Counted from the stretch's first letter, positions 1-5,210 are shown. The stretch: 7,266 bases of DNA from Bacteroidales bacterium (GCA_024689525.1 JAILDI010000118.1:1-7266), one strand, 5' to 3'. Made by a program: numbers and translations. Notes: generated from the letters alone by a model not told the origin.

Positions 1-84
1 CAGGGCAAGGAGAACGCCTCTCCTTGCCTTGGTCTTTTTCTGCTCCGGGGAGAGCCCCTCGAAGGAGTACCACCTGCGTCTCAT
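1..84 (-). CDS. 5' end of an unidentified small gene, cut by the window edge
   Basis: Twenty-eight codons are open from the ATG at 84-82 to the window edge. The peptide starts MRRRWYSFEGLSPEQKK and turns hydrophobic (GVLLAL), so a basic N-terminus leading into a membrane segment is likely. The start overlaps the stop of the upstream frame as ATGA, and an AGGAG lies 6 bases before it, which suggests translational coupling. A short membrane-anchored protein of a conjugation or secretion operon is possible, but I do not recognise the family. Confidence is low because only 28 residues are visible. Confidence 0.3.
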   Translation of the reverse strand, partial: MRRRWYSFEGLSPEQKKTKARRGVLLAL

Positions 85-182
85 CGGATGCTCCTGAGAT
101 ACCCCACCGCAAGAAGCGACGGGAGGTAGTCCTTCGTCTCCCGTGGGACCTTCTCCCAGACGGTCCAGGGGTCAAAAAAAGC
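81..182 (-). pseudogene. 3' stub resembling a lytic transglycosylase gene
   Basis: The minus-strand frame ending with TGA at 83-81 reads DPWTVWEKVPRETKDYLPSL, then LAVGYLRSIR. The run VPRETKDYLPSLLAV resembles the conserved end of the catalytic domain in Slt/MltD-type lytic transglycosylases (LPxETxxYVPxLLA). The frame is open back to a TAG at 239-237 but has no ATG, GTG or TTG start, and its upstream codons run through the direct repeats and hairpin of the island end. I read it as the tail of a gene whose 5' part was lost when the island end was joined to it. The family call rests on about 20 residues from memory of the motif. A chance open frame cannot be excluded. Confidence 0.35.
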
Positions 183-199
183 CCCTCCCGAAAAAATCG

Positions 200-219
200 G
201 TGGTGCAAATGTGGTGCAA
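200..219. repeat. Pair of 11-bp-spaced direct repeats at an island end
   Basis: GTGGTGCAA occurs at 200-208 and again at 211-219, exactly one helical turn apart. A near-identical pair with the same spacing lies at 2760-2780, also just before a terminator hairpin and a copy of the tRNA-Arg 3' end. Phased repeats next to a tRNA attachment site are typical of accessory binding sites for a tyrosine integrase or excisionase. That role is inferred from position, since no integrase gene is visible. Confidence 0.6.
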
Positions 220-230
220 CTTGTAAAAGA

Positions 231-272
231 AAATCGCTAAGTGCTTATTTTTCAGCAACTTAGCGATTTTTT
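231..272. terminator. Strong hairpin terminator, probably bidirectional
   Basis: Twelve perfect base pairs join 231-242 (AAATCGCTAAGT) and 258-269, with a further GCT/AGC pairing inside. On the plus strand the stem runs into six T (267-272). On the minus strand it is followed by TTTTCTTTT. It closes the island end and insulates it from the neighbouring DNA. Confidence 0.8.
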
Positions 273-275
273 CTG

Positions 276-288
276 GTGACTCCTACAG
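276..288. repeat. Second copy of the tRNA-Arg 3' end (putative attachment site)
   Basis: GTGACTCCTACAG is identical to 2827-2839, which covers the last bases of tRNA-Arg: the discriminator base, the 3' acceptor strand and four bases of the T stem. A free-standing copy of a tRNA 3' end is the classic scar left by tyrosine integrases that target tRNA genes. Thirteen bases could arise by chance, but the copy sits just after the same repeat-plus-terminator arrangement that borders the real tRNA, which makes chance unlikely. Confidence 0.6.
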
Positions 289-355
289 ACATTTATTGTC
301 AGTCATATTGAATCTCAGCCGATTTCTATCGTCCGCGAAGAGAATAGTCACTTCT

Positions 356-402
356 TATAATCTGCGGAATTCGGCAAAAAACAGTAAAAACCGCAGATTA
401 TA
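356..402. repeat. Left palindromic border of the ATPase unit
   Basis: TATAATCTGCGG (356-367) pairs perfectly with CCGCAGATTATA (391-402) around a 23-base A-rich loop. The outer arm extends to AATT at 371, giving the same 16 bases that end the right border in inverted orientation. The hairpin begins one base after the ATPase stop codon (406-404). Neither strand has a T-run after the stem, so a standard terminator role is not supported. Confidence 0.8.
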
Positions 403-403
403 A

Positions 404-1828
404 CTATATCTGAATATAAGGCTCGAAGAGGGAATCCAGCGTGATTATCTTTTGGAATTCGTCGGAATAAGCATTTCGCTTTACACCATTTGCGCTGATG
501 AGTATCTGATGAATGGACTTCGTCGATTTGGTATCCTCTTTAAAGCGGAGAGTCTTATTGAGAACTATATCATAGTACTCTGACGTTACTATATATGGCT
601 CTCTGGAATACTTGATTTCGCACAAATCAACAATGTCATCATTCCTGTCGATGATGAGGTCTATCTGGGCACCTTTATTCCCTCCTTTTCCTAAAGCCTG
701 CCATCCGCATACTCCGCTGATAACACCGGTAATACCCAACGCCTGCTTTATCTGGTTTACATGCAACAGACAAATGCGTTCAAACGCAAGACCGCACCAG
801 TTATTATAGGTTGGCTGATTCTGACTGTGCGACCAAAAGCGTTCGTCTTTCCTGTCATTGGCAAGAATGAACTTGTAATAGAATAGAGTGTATGGATCAA
901 TTAATTGAAAAATAGCCTTGTGAGAGGAATATCCGTAAGCGGCGTACTTTCGGATAAAGCCACATTGCTCCAGATCCGCAAGCAATTCTGTTAATTTGCC
1001 ATTGTCTTTGATACCGGAAGAAATCAGTTCTTCTCTGGTCATTCCAACTTTCCTGGCCCCCAATTGCTCAATTACTTTAATGTATGGTTCCGGATTCTTG
1101 AATAAGGACCGATAGAGTTCATTGAATTCGTTATGCAATTCACCATTCTCTTGAAAGAAGAGATCATCTATGTTCTGAGCGAGGCTCTTTTCGCGATCCA
1201 GGAGTGACCAGTAATAGGGAATTCCCCCCATAACCATTGAGCACTCGGTCAACTGCCTGCGGTTCATCCCAAGTTTGTAATGAGTAGCAAACTTCTCACA
1301 TTCCGCAAGTGTGAAAGGATTAATCCTGATTTTTGTGGTTACTCTACCATGGAGGCCTGCTTTATTCCGTATAATCTTGTTGATAATCCACGAGGTGGCT
1401 GAACCGCAGACTATCAATGTAATATCCTTCCTGGCAGAGGCCCAACCATTCCAGAAAAACTCAAGCGCTGAAATAAAACCGGACTTGGGTGTATCCATCC
1501 ATGGCATCTCATCGATGAAGATGACTTTCTTTTTCTTTGGGGATGCAATAATCAATTCCTTCAGTTGATTAAAGGCATCGAGCCAGGTTTTGGGCTTGAC
1601 TGTATCATATCCGTGAAACTTCATGGAAGTTTGCCACGCTGCCAACTGTTCCTTCATACCCGCCTTTGCCAGGCCGGCATGTTCGAAGGTGAATTTATAA
1701 TTGAACGTTTCCCGGACAAAGAAGGTCTTTCCAACGCGCCTGCGCCCGTAAACGGTTACAAACTGCGAATACTCAGAGTCGTTTGCCTTGAGCATTTTCT
1801 TCTTTTCTTCTACTCTGCCGATAATCAT
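404..1828 (-). CDS. AAA ATPase with C-terminal DUF234 nuclease-like domain
   Basis: The 474-residue protein belongs to the ATPase_2 plus DUF234 family (COG1672 type), common in archaea and Bacteroidota and of uncertain role. The N-terminal P-loop domain shows Walker A GRRRVGKT (28-35), Walker B VIFIDE (102-107) and a sensor-like CGSATSW (141-147). A winged-helix-like middle follows at about 250-300. The C-terminal part carries GLAFE (346-350), a QID aspartate (D390) and CEIK (403-406), a layout matching PD-(D/E)XK nuclease folds. It therefore probably binds and may cut nucleic acid in an ATP-dependent way, but no activity is established. The start at 1828 is the first ATG after a TATCTTTG -7 box. 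The gene is complete, sits between two related hairpins and reads against its neighbours. Its AT-richer composition suggests transfer. Confidence 0.85.
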   Translation of the reverse strand: MIIGRVEEKKKMLKANDSEYSQFVTVYGRRRVGKTFFVRETFNYKFTFEHAGLAKAGMKEQLAAWQTSMKFHGYDTVKPKTWLDAFNQLKELIIASPKKKKVIFIDEMPWMDTPKSGFISALEFFWNGWASARKDITLIVCGSATSWIINKIIRNKAGLHGRVTTKIRINPFTLAECEKFATHYKLGMNRRQLTECSMVMGGIPYYWSLLDREKSLAQNIDDLFFQENGELHNEFNELYRSLFKNPEPYIKVIEQLGARKVGMTREELISSGIKDNGKLTELLADLEQCGFIRKYAAYGYSSHKAIFQLIDPYTLFYYKFILANDRKDERFWSHSQNQPTYNNWCGLAFERICLLHVNQIKQALGITGVISGVCGWQALGKGGNKGAQIDLIIDRNDDIVDLCEIKYSREPYIVTSEYYDIVLNKTLRFKEDTKSTKSIHQILISANGVKRNAYSDEFQKIITLDSLFEPYIQI

Positions 1829-1851
1829 TTTTGCAAGTTTTATTTACCTTG

Positions 1852-1859
1852 CAAAGATA
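1852..1859 (-). promoter_or_regulatory. -7 box of the ATPase gene promoter
   Basis: On the minus strand TATCTTTG matches the Bacteroidota -7 consensus TAnnTTTG. It would place the transcript start near 1846, about 18 bases before the ATG. I see no TTTG at the -33 distance. That region instead falls on the inner arm of the palindrome at 1873-1919, so the palindrome may act as an operator. Confidence 0.55.
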
Positions 1860-1872
1860 ATAAAAAGTATTG

Positions 1873-1919
1873 TATAATCTGCGGAATTTTCAAAAATATC
1901 ATAAATTCCGCAGATTATA
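1873..1919. repeat. Right palindromic border of the ATPase unit
   Basis: A perfect 16-bp inverted repeat (1873-1888 TATAATCTGCGGAATT with 1904-1919) surrounds a 15-base A/T-rich loop. The arm is the same motif found at 356-402 beyond the other end of the gene. It covers the expected -33 region of the ATPase promoter. Confidence 0.85.
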
Positions 1920-1955
1920 GTGCACTTTCAATATTAAATATGACCGAAGAATGTA

Positions 1956-2007
1956 GCTTTATTCCGCTGGAATCATCGCTTTTGCTATATTGGCAGCACA
2001 ATAAAGC
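1956..2007. other. Interrupted stem-loop in the intergenic region
   Basis: GCTTTATT (1956-1963) pairs with AATAAAGC (2000-2007). After a symmetric 2x2 internal loop, GCTG (1966-1969) pairs with CAGC (1994-1997), around a 24-base loop. There is no T-run on either strand, so it is not an ordinary terminator. It could be a recombination site folded as a single strand, part of a small RNA, or chance. The rest of the 281-bp gap (1829-2109) holds the right palindrome and two promoters. Confidence 0.35.
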
Positions 2008-2050
2008 AGTGATTTAATTGTTCACAACTTCTTAAGATTTGCAAAGTTTA

Positions 2051-2081
2051 TTTGTCATTATGAAAAATATACTTATCTTTG
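2051..2081 (+). promoter_or_regulatory. Bacteroides-type promoter of the membrane protein-XRE operon
   Basis: TTTG (2051-2054), 19 bp, then TATCTTTG (2074-2081) is a full match to the -33/-7 consensus of the Bacteroidota primary sigma factor. Transcription should start around 2086-2088, giving a leader of about 22 bases before the ATG at 2110. Confidence 0.85.
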
Positions 2082-2109
2082 CAACAAGAAAACTTAACAT
2101 GCGTTTAAC

Positions 2110-2547
2110 ATGAATCACAAAAGTATCCTCATGCCGCATACCTGCCAAAAGATTGGCTGGTGCCTTTTGATTCTCTTCGTTATCGTGGAGCTCGCAAATG
2201 CGCTGTTCGTCCACAACATCGATGTGGCCTGGCATTTCGCAAAGGCGTCTCACATTATCTTTATCGTGTCGATCTTCCTCATCTGCCTGTCGAAAGAGAA
2301 GGTGGAAGATGAAATGATTTCCGGCCTTCGCCTGAAGTCCATCGGGCGTGCGGCTTATGTATTTTTCGTTCTTTTCCTGATCATGAGTCTGTTCCTGGAA
2401 CTGAGATTCGCAACCCTCTTTCCGAGTTTCCCGGAAGATCTCGAACTCTACCTGAGCGAAGCATTCCTGATTTTCCTTCCGCTTCTTCTCTTCGTCCTGT
2501 ATTATGGGCCGTTCAAGTGGATGCTCTGGAAATCCCAAAAACAGTAA
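2110..2547 (+). CDS. Small four-helix membrane protein of unknown function
   Basis: The 145-residue protein has four hydrophobic segments at about 14-34, 42-60, 80-98 and 113-132. A charged cytoplasmic-looking loop SKEKVEDEMISGLRLKS (61-77) joins helices 2 and 3, and the C-terminus is basic. I cannot assign a named family. Small membrane proteins of this shape, with a charged EDE-type loop, often precede a YozG-like XRE regulator in Bacteroidota and Firmicutes. The next gene starts 5 bases after its stop, so the two form one operon driven by the promoter at 2051-2081. A role as membrane partner or sensor for that regulator is inference. The ATG at 2110 fits the promoter. An earlier ATG at 2099 encodes only MRLT and stops in overlap with this start. 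Confidence 0.8.
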   Translation: MNHKSILMPHTCQKIGWCLLILFVIVELANALFVHNIDVAWHFAKASHIIFIVSIFLICLSKEKVEDEMISGLRLKSIGRAAYVFFVLFLIMSLFLELRFATLFPSFPEDLELYLSEAFLIFLPLLLFVLYYGPFKWMLWKSQKQ

Positions 2548-2552
2548 GATCT

Positions 2553-2753
2553 ATGAAAAACACTGTCAGAGTAGAAAGAGCCATCAAAGACATCACCCAG
2601 CAGCAGCTGGCCGATGCTATTGGCGTGAGCCGGAACACCATCAATTCCATTGAGTCCGGAAAGTATGTCCCTTCCACGGTGCTGGCACTGAAAATTGCCC
2701 GATATTTCGAAAAGTCTACAGACTCTATCTTTCAATTGGAAGAGAATGATTGA
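2553..2753 (+). CDS. XRE-family helix-turn-helix regulator (YozG-like)
   Basis: This 66-residue single-domain DNA-binding protein has the XRE/HTH_3 core: TQQQLADAIGVSRNTINSIE, followed by SGKYVPS and LALKIARYFEKSTDSIF. The recognition helix is VSRNTINSIE. The frame is open upstream to an ATG at 2517, but that start lies inside the membrane protein gene. The ATG at 2553, 5 bases after the neighbour's stop, gives the usual family length and a typical MKNTVRVERA start. It probably regulates its own operon or an island function. Its stop lies 6 bases before the phased repeats of the island end. Confidence 0.9.
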   Translation: MKNTVRVERAIKDITQQQLADAIGVSRNTINSIESGKYVPSTVLALKIARYFEKSTDSIFQLEEND

Positions 2754-2759
2754 ATGGTT

Positions 2760-2780
2760 CGTTGTGCAAACGTTGTGCAA
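2760..2780. repeat. Pair of 11-bp-spaced direct repeats at the tRNA-side island end
   Basis: CGTTGTGCAA occurs at 2760-2769 and 2771-2780. The pair matches 200-219 in core sequence (GTGCAA), in 11-bp spacing, and in position before a hairpin and the 13-bp tRNA end (47 bp here, 57 bp there). Probable binding sites for an integrase or accessory protein, inferred from position. Confidence 0.6.
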
Positions 2781-2790
2781 TGTATATGAA

Positions 2791-2822
2791 AAACCCCATT
2801 AGAATGTGCTCTAATGGGGTTT
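2791..2822. terminator. Bidirectional terminator downstream of tRNA-Arg
   Basis: A 13-bp perfect stem (AAACCCCATTAGA at 2791-2803 with 2810-2822) encloses a 6-base loop. On the minus strand the stem is followed by five T (2793-2789), which fits termination of the rplS-tRNA-Arg transcript. On the plus strand the stem ends in TTTT and could end the XRE operon. Confidence 0.85.
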
Positions 2823-2826
2823 TGAA

Positions 2827-2839
2827 GTGACTCCTACAG
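2827..2839. repeat. tRNA-Arg 3' end copy of the attachment repeat
   Basis: GTGACTCCTACAG is identical to 276-288. It lies at the 3' end of the tRNA-Arg gene and extends one base beyond it. This would be the tRNA-side crossover region of the island. Confidence 0.6.
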
Positions 2840-2901
2840 GACTCAAACCTGTAACCTTTTGATCCGTAGTCAAATGCTCTATTCAATTGAGCTAAGGAGC
2901 C
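2828..2901 (-). tRNA. tRNA-Arg (anticodon ACG)
   Basis: The 74-base cloverleaf is complete. The acceptor GGCTCCT pairs with AGGAGTC (one G-T), the D stem is GCTC/GAGC, the anticodon stem TTTGA/TCAAA has loop CTACGGA, and the T stem is ACAGG/CCTGT. The anticodon ACG, with A34 read as inosine after deamination, decodes CGU, CGC and CGA. The discriminator is A and CCA is not encoded. It lies 27 bases after the rplS stop with no promoter between them, so it is probably co-transcribed with rplS. Its 3' end is the putative island integration site. Confidence 0.95.
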
Positions 2902-2905
2902 GTAC

Positions 2906-2928
2906 AAAGGGGCCTTTCGGTCACCTTT
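2906..2928. other. Hairpin between rplS and tRNA-Arg
   Basis: On the minus strand AAAGG/CCTTT closes an interrupted stem capped by a GAAA tetraloop between CC and GG. It starts right at the rplS stop codon (2931-2929). There is no T-run on the minus strand, so it looks more like a processing or mRNA-stabilising element than a terminator. On the plus strand it is followed by TTTTTATTTTT and could stop rightward read-through from the island. Confidence 0.5.
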
Positions 2929-3297
2929 TTATTTTTCAGCAACGTAGACTTTCTCGCGGATGCGTGCCTTCTTACCGGTGAGGTTGCGGAGGTAGAAGAT
3001 GCGGGCCCTGCGGACCTTGCCGTACTTGTTCACCTCGATGCTGTCGATGAAGGGGCTCTGCATGGGGAAAATCCTTTCCACACCAATGCCGCTGGAAACC
3101 TTGCGAACCGTAAAAGTCCTGGTGAAGGGATCCTGGCCTTTCATCTGGATGACGACACCGCGGAACTTCTGAAGCCTCTCTTTGTCGCCTTCTTTAATCC
3201 GGTAGGTAACGGTGATGGTGTCACCGGCCTTGAACTCCGGGAATTCGGCTGCTTTTCCTGTCTGGAAAGCCTGCTCTGCTATTTTAATCAAATCCAT
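2929..3297 (-). CDS. rplS: 50S ribosomal protein L19
   Basis: The 122-residue protein matches bacterial L19 along its whole length. Recognisable parts are [20 protein letters not shown], the FRGVVIQ strand, [18 protein letters not shown] and the C-terminal [11 protein letters not shown] with [11 protein letters not shown]19 sits at the 30S-50S interface and supports subunit bridging. It has its own promoter right behind dnaJ rather than the rpsP-rimM-trmD context known from other phyla. A strong AGGAG lies 8 bases before the ATG, and the leader can fold. The tRNA-Arg gene follows in the same direction. Confidence 0.97.
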   Translation of the reverse strand: MDLIKIAEQAFQTGKAAEFPEFKAGDTITVTYRIKEGDKERLQKFRGVVIQMKGQDPFTRTFTVRKVSSGIGVERIFPMQSPFIDSIEVNKYGKVRRARIFYLRNLTGKKARIREKVYVAEK

Positions 3298-3305
3298 TTT
3301 AATAT

Positions 3306-3310
3306 CTCCT
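3306..3310 (-). promoter_or_regulatory. Ribosome binding site of rplS
   Basis: AGGAG lies 8 bases before the rplS ATG. Strong Shine-Dalgarno matches are less usual in Bacteroidota, where many genes lack them. This one confirms the start at 3297. Confidence 0.6.
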
Positions 3311-3318
3311 AATTAGTG

Positions 3319-3355
3319 GCAACATCGCATTCTAAACTCCTGTGCGAGAGGTTGC
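3319..3355 (-). promoter_or_regulatory. Leader hairpin upstream of rplS
   Basis: In the minus-strand leader GCAAC (3355-3351) pairs with GTTGC (3323-3319), and inside it TCGCA (3347-3343) pairs with TGCGA (3329-3325), separated by a small asymmetric internal loop. It lies between the promoter and the ribosome binding site. L19 leader elements that act in autoregulation are known from Firmicutes. Whether this is an analogue is inference. Confidence 0.4.
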
Positions 3356-3371
3356 GTCGTTTTTGGGACTG

Positions 3372-3402
3372 CAAAGGTAGAAATTTTTTTTCAATCACCA
3401 AA
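3372..3402 (-). promoter_or_regulatory. Bacteroides-type promoter of rplS
   Basis: On the minus strand TTTG (3402-3399), 19 bp, TACCTTTG (3379-3372) matches the -33/-7 consensus fully. The start of transcription should fall near 3365, giving a leader of about 68 bases. The -33 box lies 5 bases beyond the dnaJ stop codon. Confidence 0.85.
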
Positions 3403-3407
3403 AATAA

Positions 3408-4601
3408 TTAGAAAATATTTTTCTCTTTTTCGAAAATGGCATTGTCGTCCCTGTTGGGAGAAGGCGTGAACGTGCTGCTGGAGCGCATTGCCTCGAGGGC
3501 CTCTTTCTCGCTACGGGACAGCTTGTGGGGCATCCAGACAAGGATTTTCACGTACAGGTCACCCGTACCGCGGCCGTAGCCCTGGACCGAGGGTAGTCCC
3601 CTGCCCCTAAGACGAATGACCGTACCGCTCTGCGTGCCGGGATCCAGTTTTTGGCGGACAGTTCCCGTAAGGGTGGGGATTGTTACTTCGCAGCCAAGGA
3701 CAGCATCCGGCATGGAGATGATCTTCGTGTAGAACAGGTTGTTGCCATCGCGCTTGAGTTCTGCGTGGGGAGTTTCGTGGACAACCACAAGGAGGTCTCC
3801 GTTCACTCCGCCCTGCTGGCCTGCGTGACCCTCGCGGGGAACCGTGATCTGCATACCTTCTTCAACACCCGCGGGTATGCGCACGCGTACGGTTTCCCTG
3901 CGCCTCTCCAGACCGGTACCGCCGCACCTGCGGCAGGGATTGCTCACCACCTTTCCGGTGCCGCCGCACTGGGGACAGGTGGAGATAGTGTAGCTGGTCA
4001 TACCGAAGAGCCCGCGCATTGCCTGACGCACCTGGCCCTGTCCGTGACAAGTGGGGCAGGTTTTTATGTCGGATGAATTCTTTGTGCCTTTTCCGCCGCA
4101 TTCCTGGCAGGGACGGTTGCGCTCGATGGTTACTTCCTTCTCGCATCCGTTTGCAATCTCCTCAAGCGTAAGCTTCACGCTGGTGCGGATGTCCCGTCCG
4201 CGGAATACACGCTGGCCGCTCTGTGAGCTGCCACCGCCGCCGAAGAAATCGCTGAATCCACCGCCGCCACCAAAGCTGAAGCTCCCGCCGAACACGTTGC
4301 GGAGTATCTCGTTCAGGTCGAACCCGCCGAAGTCGAAGCCGCCTGCTCCGCCGCCCATCTGGTCGCCGGCGAAGCCGAACTGGTCGTAGCGCGCCTTCTT
4401 GTCCGGGTCGCTGAGCACGGAGTAGGCCTCCGCCGCCTCCTTGAAGCGTTCCTCGGCCTCCTTCTTCTCCGCATCGGTGCCGTTCACCCACCTGTCAGGA
4501 TGCCATTTGAGCGCCAGCTTGCGGTAGGCGCTCTTTATTTCATCGGCCGATGACGTCTTCTGTACGCCCAGGACCTCGTAGTAGTCTCTTTTCTGTGCCA
4601 T
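3408..4601 (-). CDS. dnaJ: Chaperone protein DnaJ (Hsp40)
   Basis: DnaJ stimulates the DnaK ATPase and delivers unfolded clients to it in the cytoplasm. The 397 residues show the full type I order: J domain with HPD at 34-36, Gly/Phe-rich stretch at about 77-128, and four zinc-binding CxxCxGxG repeats at 165-172 (CQECGGKG), 182-189 (CPTCHGQG), 209-216 (CPQCGGTG) and 223-230 (CRRCGGTG). The two client-binding C-terminal domains follow. A short charged insertion ([14 protein letters not shown]) follows HPD, and the protein is about 20 residues longer than E. coli DnaJ. The start lies 4 bases after the grpE stop, and an AGGAG overlaps the last grpE codons, so the pair is translationally linked. 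No dnaK is visible in the window. Confidence 0.97.
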   Translation of the reverse strand: MAQKRDYYEVLGVQKTSSADEIKSAYRKLALKWHPDRWVNGTDAEKKEAEERFKEAAEAYSVLSDPDKKARYDQFGFAGDQMGGGAGGFDFGGFDLNEILRNVFGGSFSFGGGGGFSDFFGGGGSSQSGQRVFRGRDIRTSVKLTLEEIANGCEKEVTIERNRPCQECGGKGTKNSSDIKTCPTCHGQGQVRQAMRGLFGMTSYTISTCPQCGGTGKVVSNPCRRCGGTGLERRRETVRVRIPAGVEEGMQITVPREGHAGQQGGVNGDLLVVVHETPHAELKRDGNNLFYTKIISMPDAVLGCEVTIPTLTGTVRQKLDPGTQSGTVIRLRGRGLPSVQGYGRGTGDLYVKILVWMPHKLSRSEKEALEAMRSSSTFTPSPNRDDNAIFEKEKNIF

Positions 4602-4605
4602 CGTA

Positions 4606-5130
4606 TTATGCTCCTACAACGACTTTTGCATACCTGAGCACTTTGTCGCCCAGGGTATAGCCCGTCTGAACGACGTCTATCACCTTGCCTTTCATATCCT
4701 CCGACGGTGCGGGGAACGTGGTCACGGCCTCGTGGAACTCGGTGTCGAACTCCTTGTCCTTGGCCTCGATCTTCTCCAGCCCCTTGCCTTTCAGATATGC
4801 GGTGAGTTTATTGAAAATCAGCTTTGTGCCTTCCTTGGCAGCCTCGCTGTCGGTACTCTTCTCCAGCTGGGCGAGCGCAATCTCACAGTCGTCCAGGATG
4901 GGAAGCAGACCCTTTATGGTATCGGCCGATGCGCTGGACACAAGTGCCAGCTTCTCCTCCGCCGTGCGGCGGCGGAAGGTGTCGAATTCCGCCATCAAGC
5001 GGAGGTAATCGGCCTTAGAATCGGCCAGGGCCTTCTCTTTCTCTTCCAGGGCCTTTTTGGCCTCGTCAAGTTCTGCAGAAACCTTCTTTTCCGCAGGCTG
5101 GGCATTATCTTTTTTCTTCTTCTCTGCCAT
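4606..5130 (-). CDS. grpE: Nucleotide exchange factor GrpE
   Basis: GrpE releases ADP from DnaK and works with DnaJ, whose gene follows after 4 bases. From the ATG at 5130 the protein has 174 residues. A lysine-rich N-terminus leads into a long charged helix ([20 protein letters not shown]), then the dimer-helix signature [19 protein letters not shown]. The C-terminal beta domain ends [19 protein letters not shown] and [20 protein letters not shown]. The frame is open to an ATG at 5193, but the extra 21 residues (MADMGRWQAF...) do not look like GrpE, whereas [10 protein letters not shown] is a typical start. The promoter -7 box at 5211-5218 would allow either. Confidence 0.95.
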   Translation of the reverse strand: MAEKKKKDNAQPAEKKVSAELDEAKKALEEKEKALADSKADYLRLMAEFDTFRRRTAEEKLALVSSASADTIKGLLPILDDCEIALAQLEKSTDSEAAKEGTKLIFNKLTAYLKGKGLEKIEAKDKEFDTEFHEAVTTFPAPSEDMKGKVIDVVQTGYTLGDKVLRYAKVVVGA

Positions 5131-5210
5131 GTCAATAGAATTTTTGCCGGCACTTGGCAAACAAAATGCCTGCCATCGGCCCATATCTGCCAATATGTCA
5201 GTTTGGGGTG

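Larger units (their letters stand above)
356..1919. mobile_element. ATPase unit with 16-bp inverted ends and hairpin termini
   Basis: One motif, TATAATCTGCGG with an optional AATT, occurs four times, alternating in orientation: 356-371, 391-402, 1873-1888 and 1904-1919. The outermost copies form perfect 16-bp terminal inverted repeats. Each end also folds on itself. Only the ATPase gene lies inside. The layout resembles a self-contained mobile cassette, although no known transposase is encoded and no clear target duplication flanks it (only a displaced CACTT on both sides). Alternatively the motif is an operator and 3' element belonging to the gene. Mobility is inferred. Confidence 0.4.
289..2826. 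mobile_element. Candidate small genomic island in tRNA-Arg, lacking an integrase
   Basis: The 2.5-kb segment lies between the two copies of the tRNA-Arg 3' end. It holds an ATPase-nuclease gene with hairpin borders, a membrane protein gene and an XRE regulator, and then, at its tRNA-side end, the phased repeats (2760-2780) and a terminator (2791-2822). No recombinase, relaxase or transposase gene is present, so it would have to be moved in trans or be a deletion remnant. The similar end at 200-288 suggests that a second island lies to the left in tandem. The ATPase region looks more AT-rich than the core genes to the right. Exact ends are inferred. Confidence 0.4.

Noticed and set aside
24..263. 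Plus-strand frame of 79 codons
   Set aside because: The composition is random-looking (Arg/Pro/Ser-rich), and it crosses the repeats and the terminator hairpin. The minus strand gives a more protein-like reading here.
349..1927. CACTT on both sides of the ATPase unit as a target-site duplication
   Set aside because: The copies are not adjacent to the inverted ends (2 and 3 bases away), and five bases are too few to be convincing.
1940..2017. Possible 25-codon peptide MTEECSFIPLESSLLLYWQH...
   Set aside because: It has no promoter or ribosome site of its own and overlaps the stem-loop at 1956-2007. There is no recognisable similarity.
2032..2538. Minus-strand frame of 168 codons opposite the membrane protein
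   Set aside because: It is a highly charged antisense shadow of a hydrophobic gene. The plus strand has a consensus promoter and a clear membrane topology.
2725..2907. Minus-strand frame of 60 codons containing SLAQLNRAFDYGSKGYRFES
   Set aside because: It is the translation of the tRNA-Arg gene, a well-known kind of false protein.
3651..4491. Several frames overlapping dnaJ on both strands
   Set aside because: They are shadows of the GC-rich, glycine-rich dnaJ sequence.
5131..5193. Longer GrpE start at 5193
   Set aside because: The added residues (MADMGRWQAFCLPSAGKNSI...) do not resemble GrpE, and [10 protein letters not shown] is the usual kind of start.
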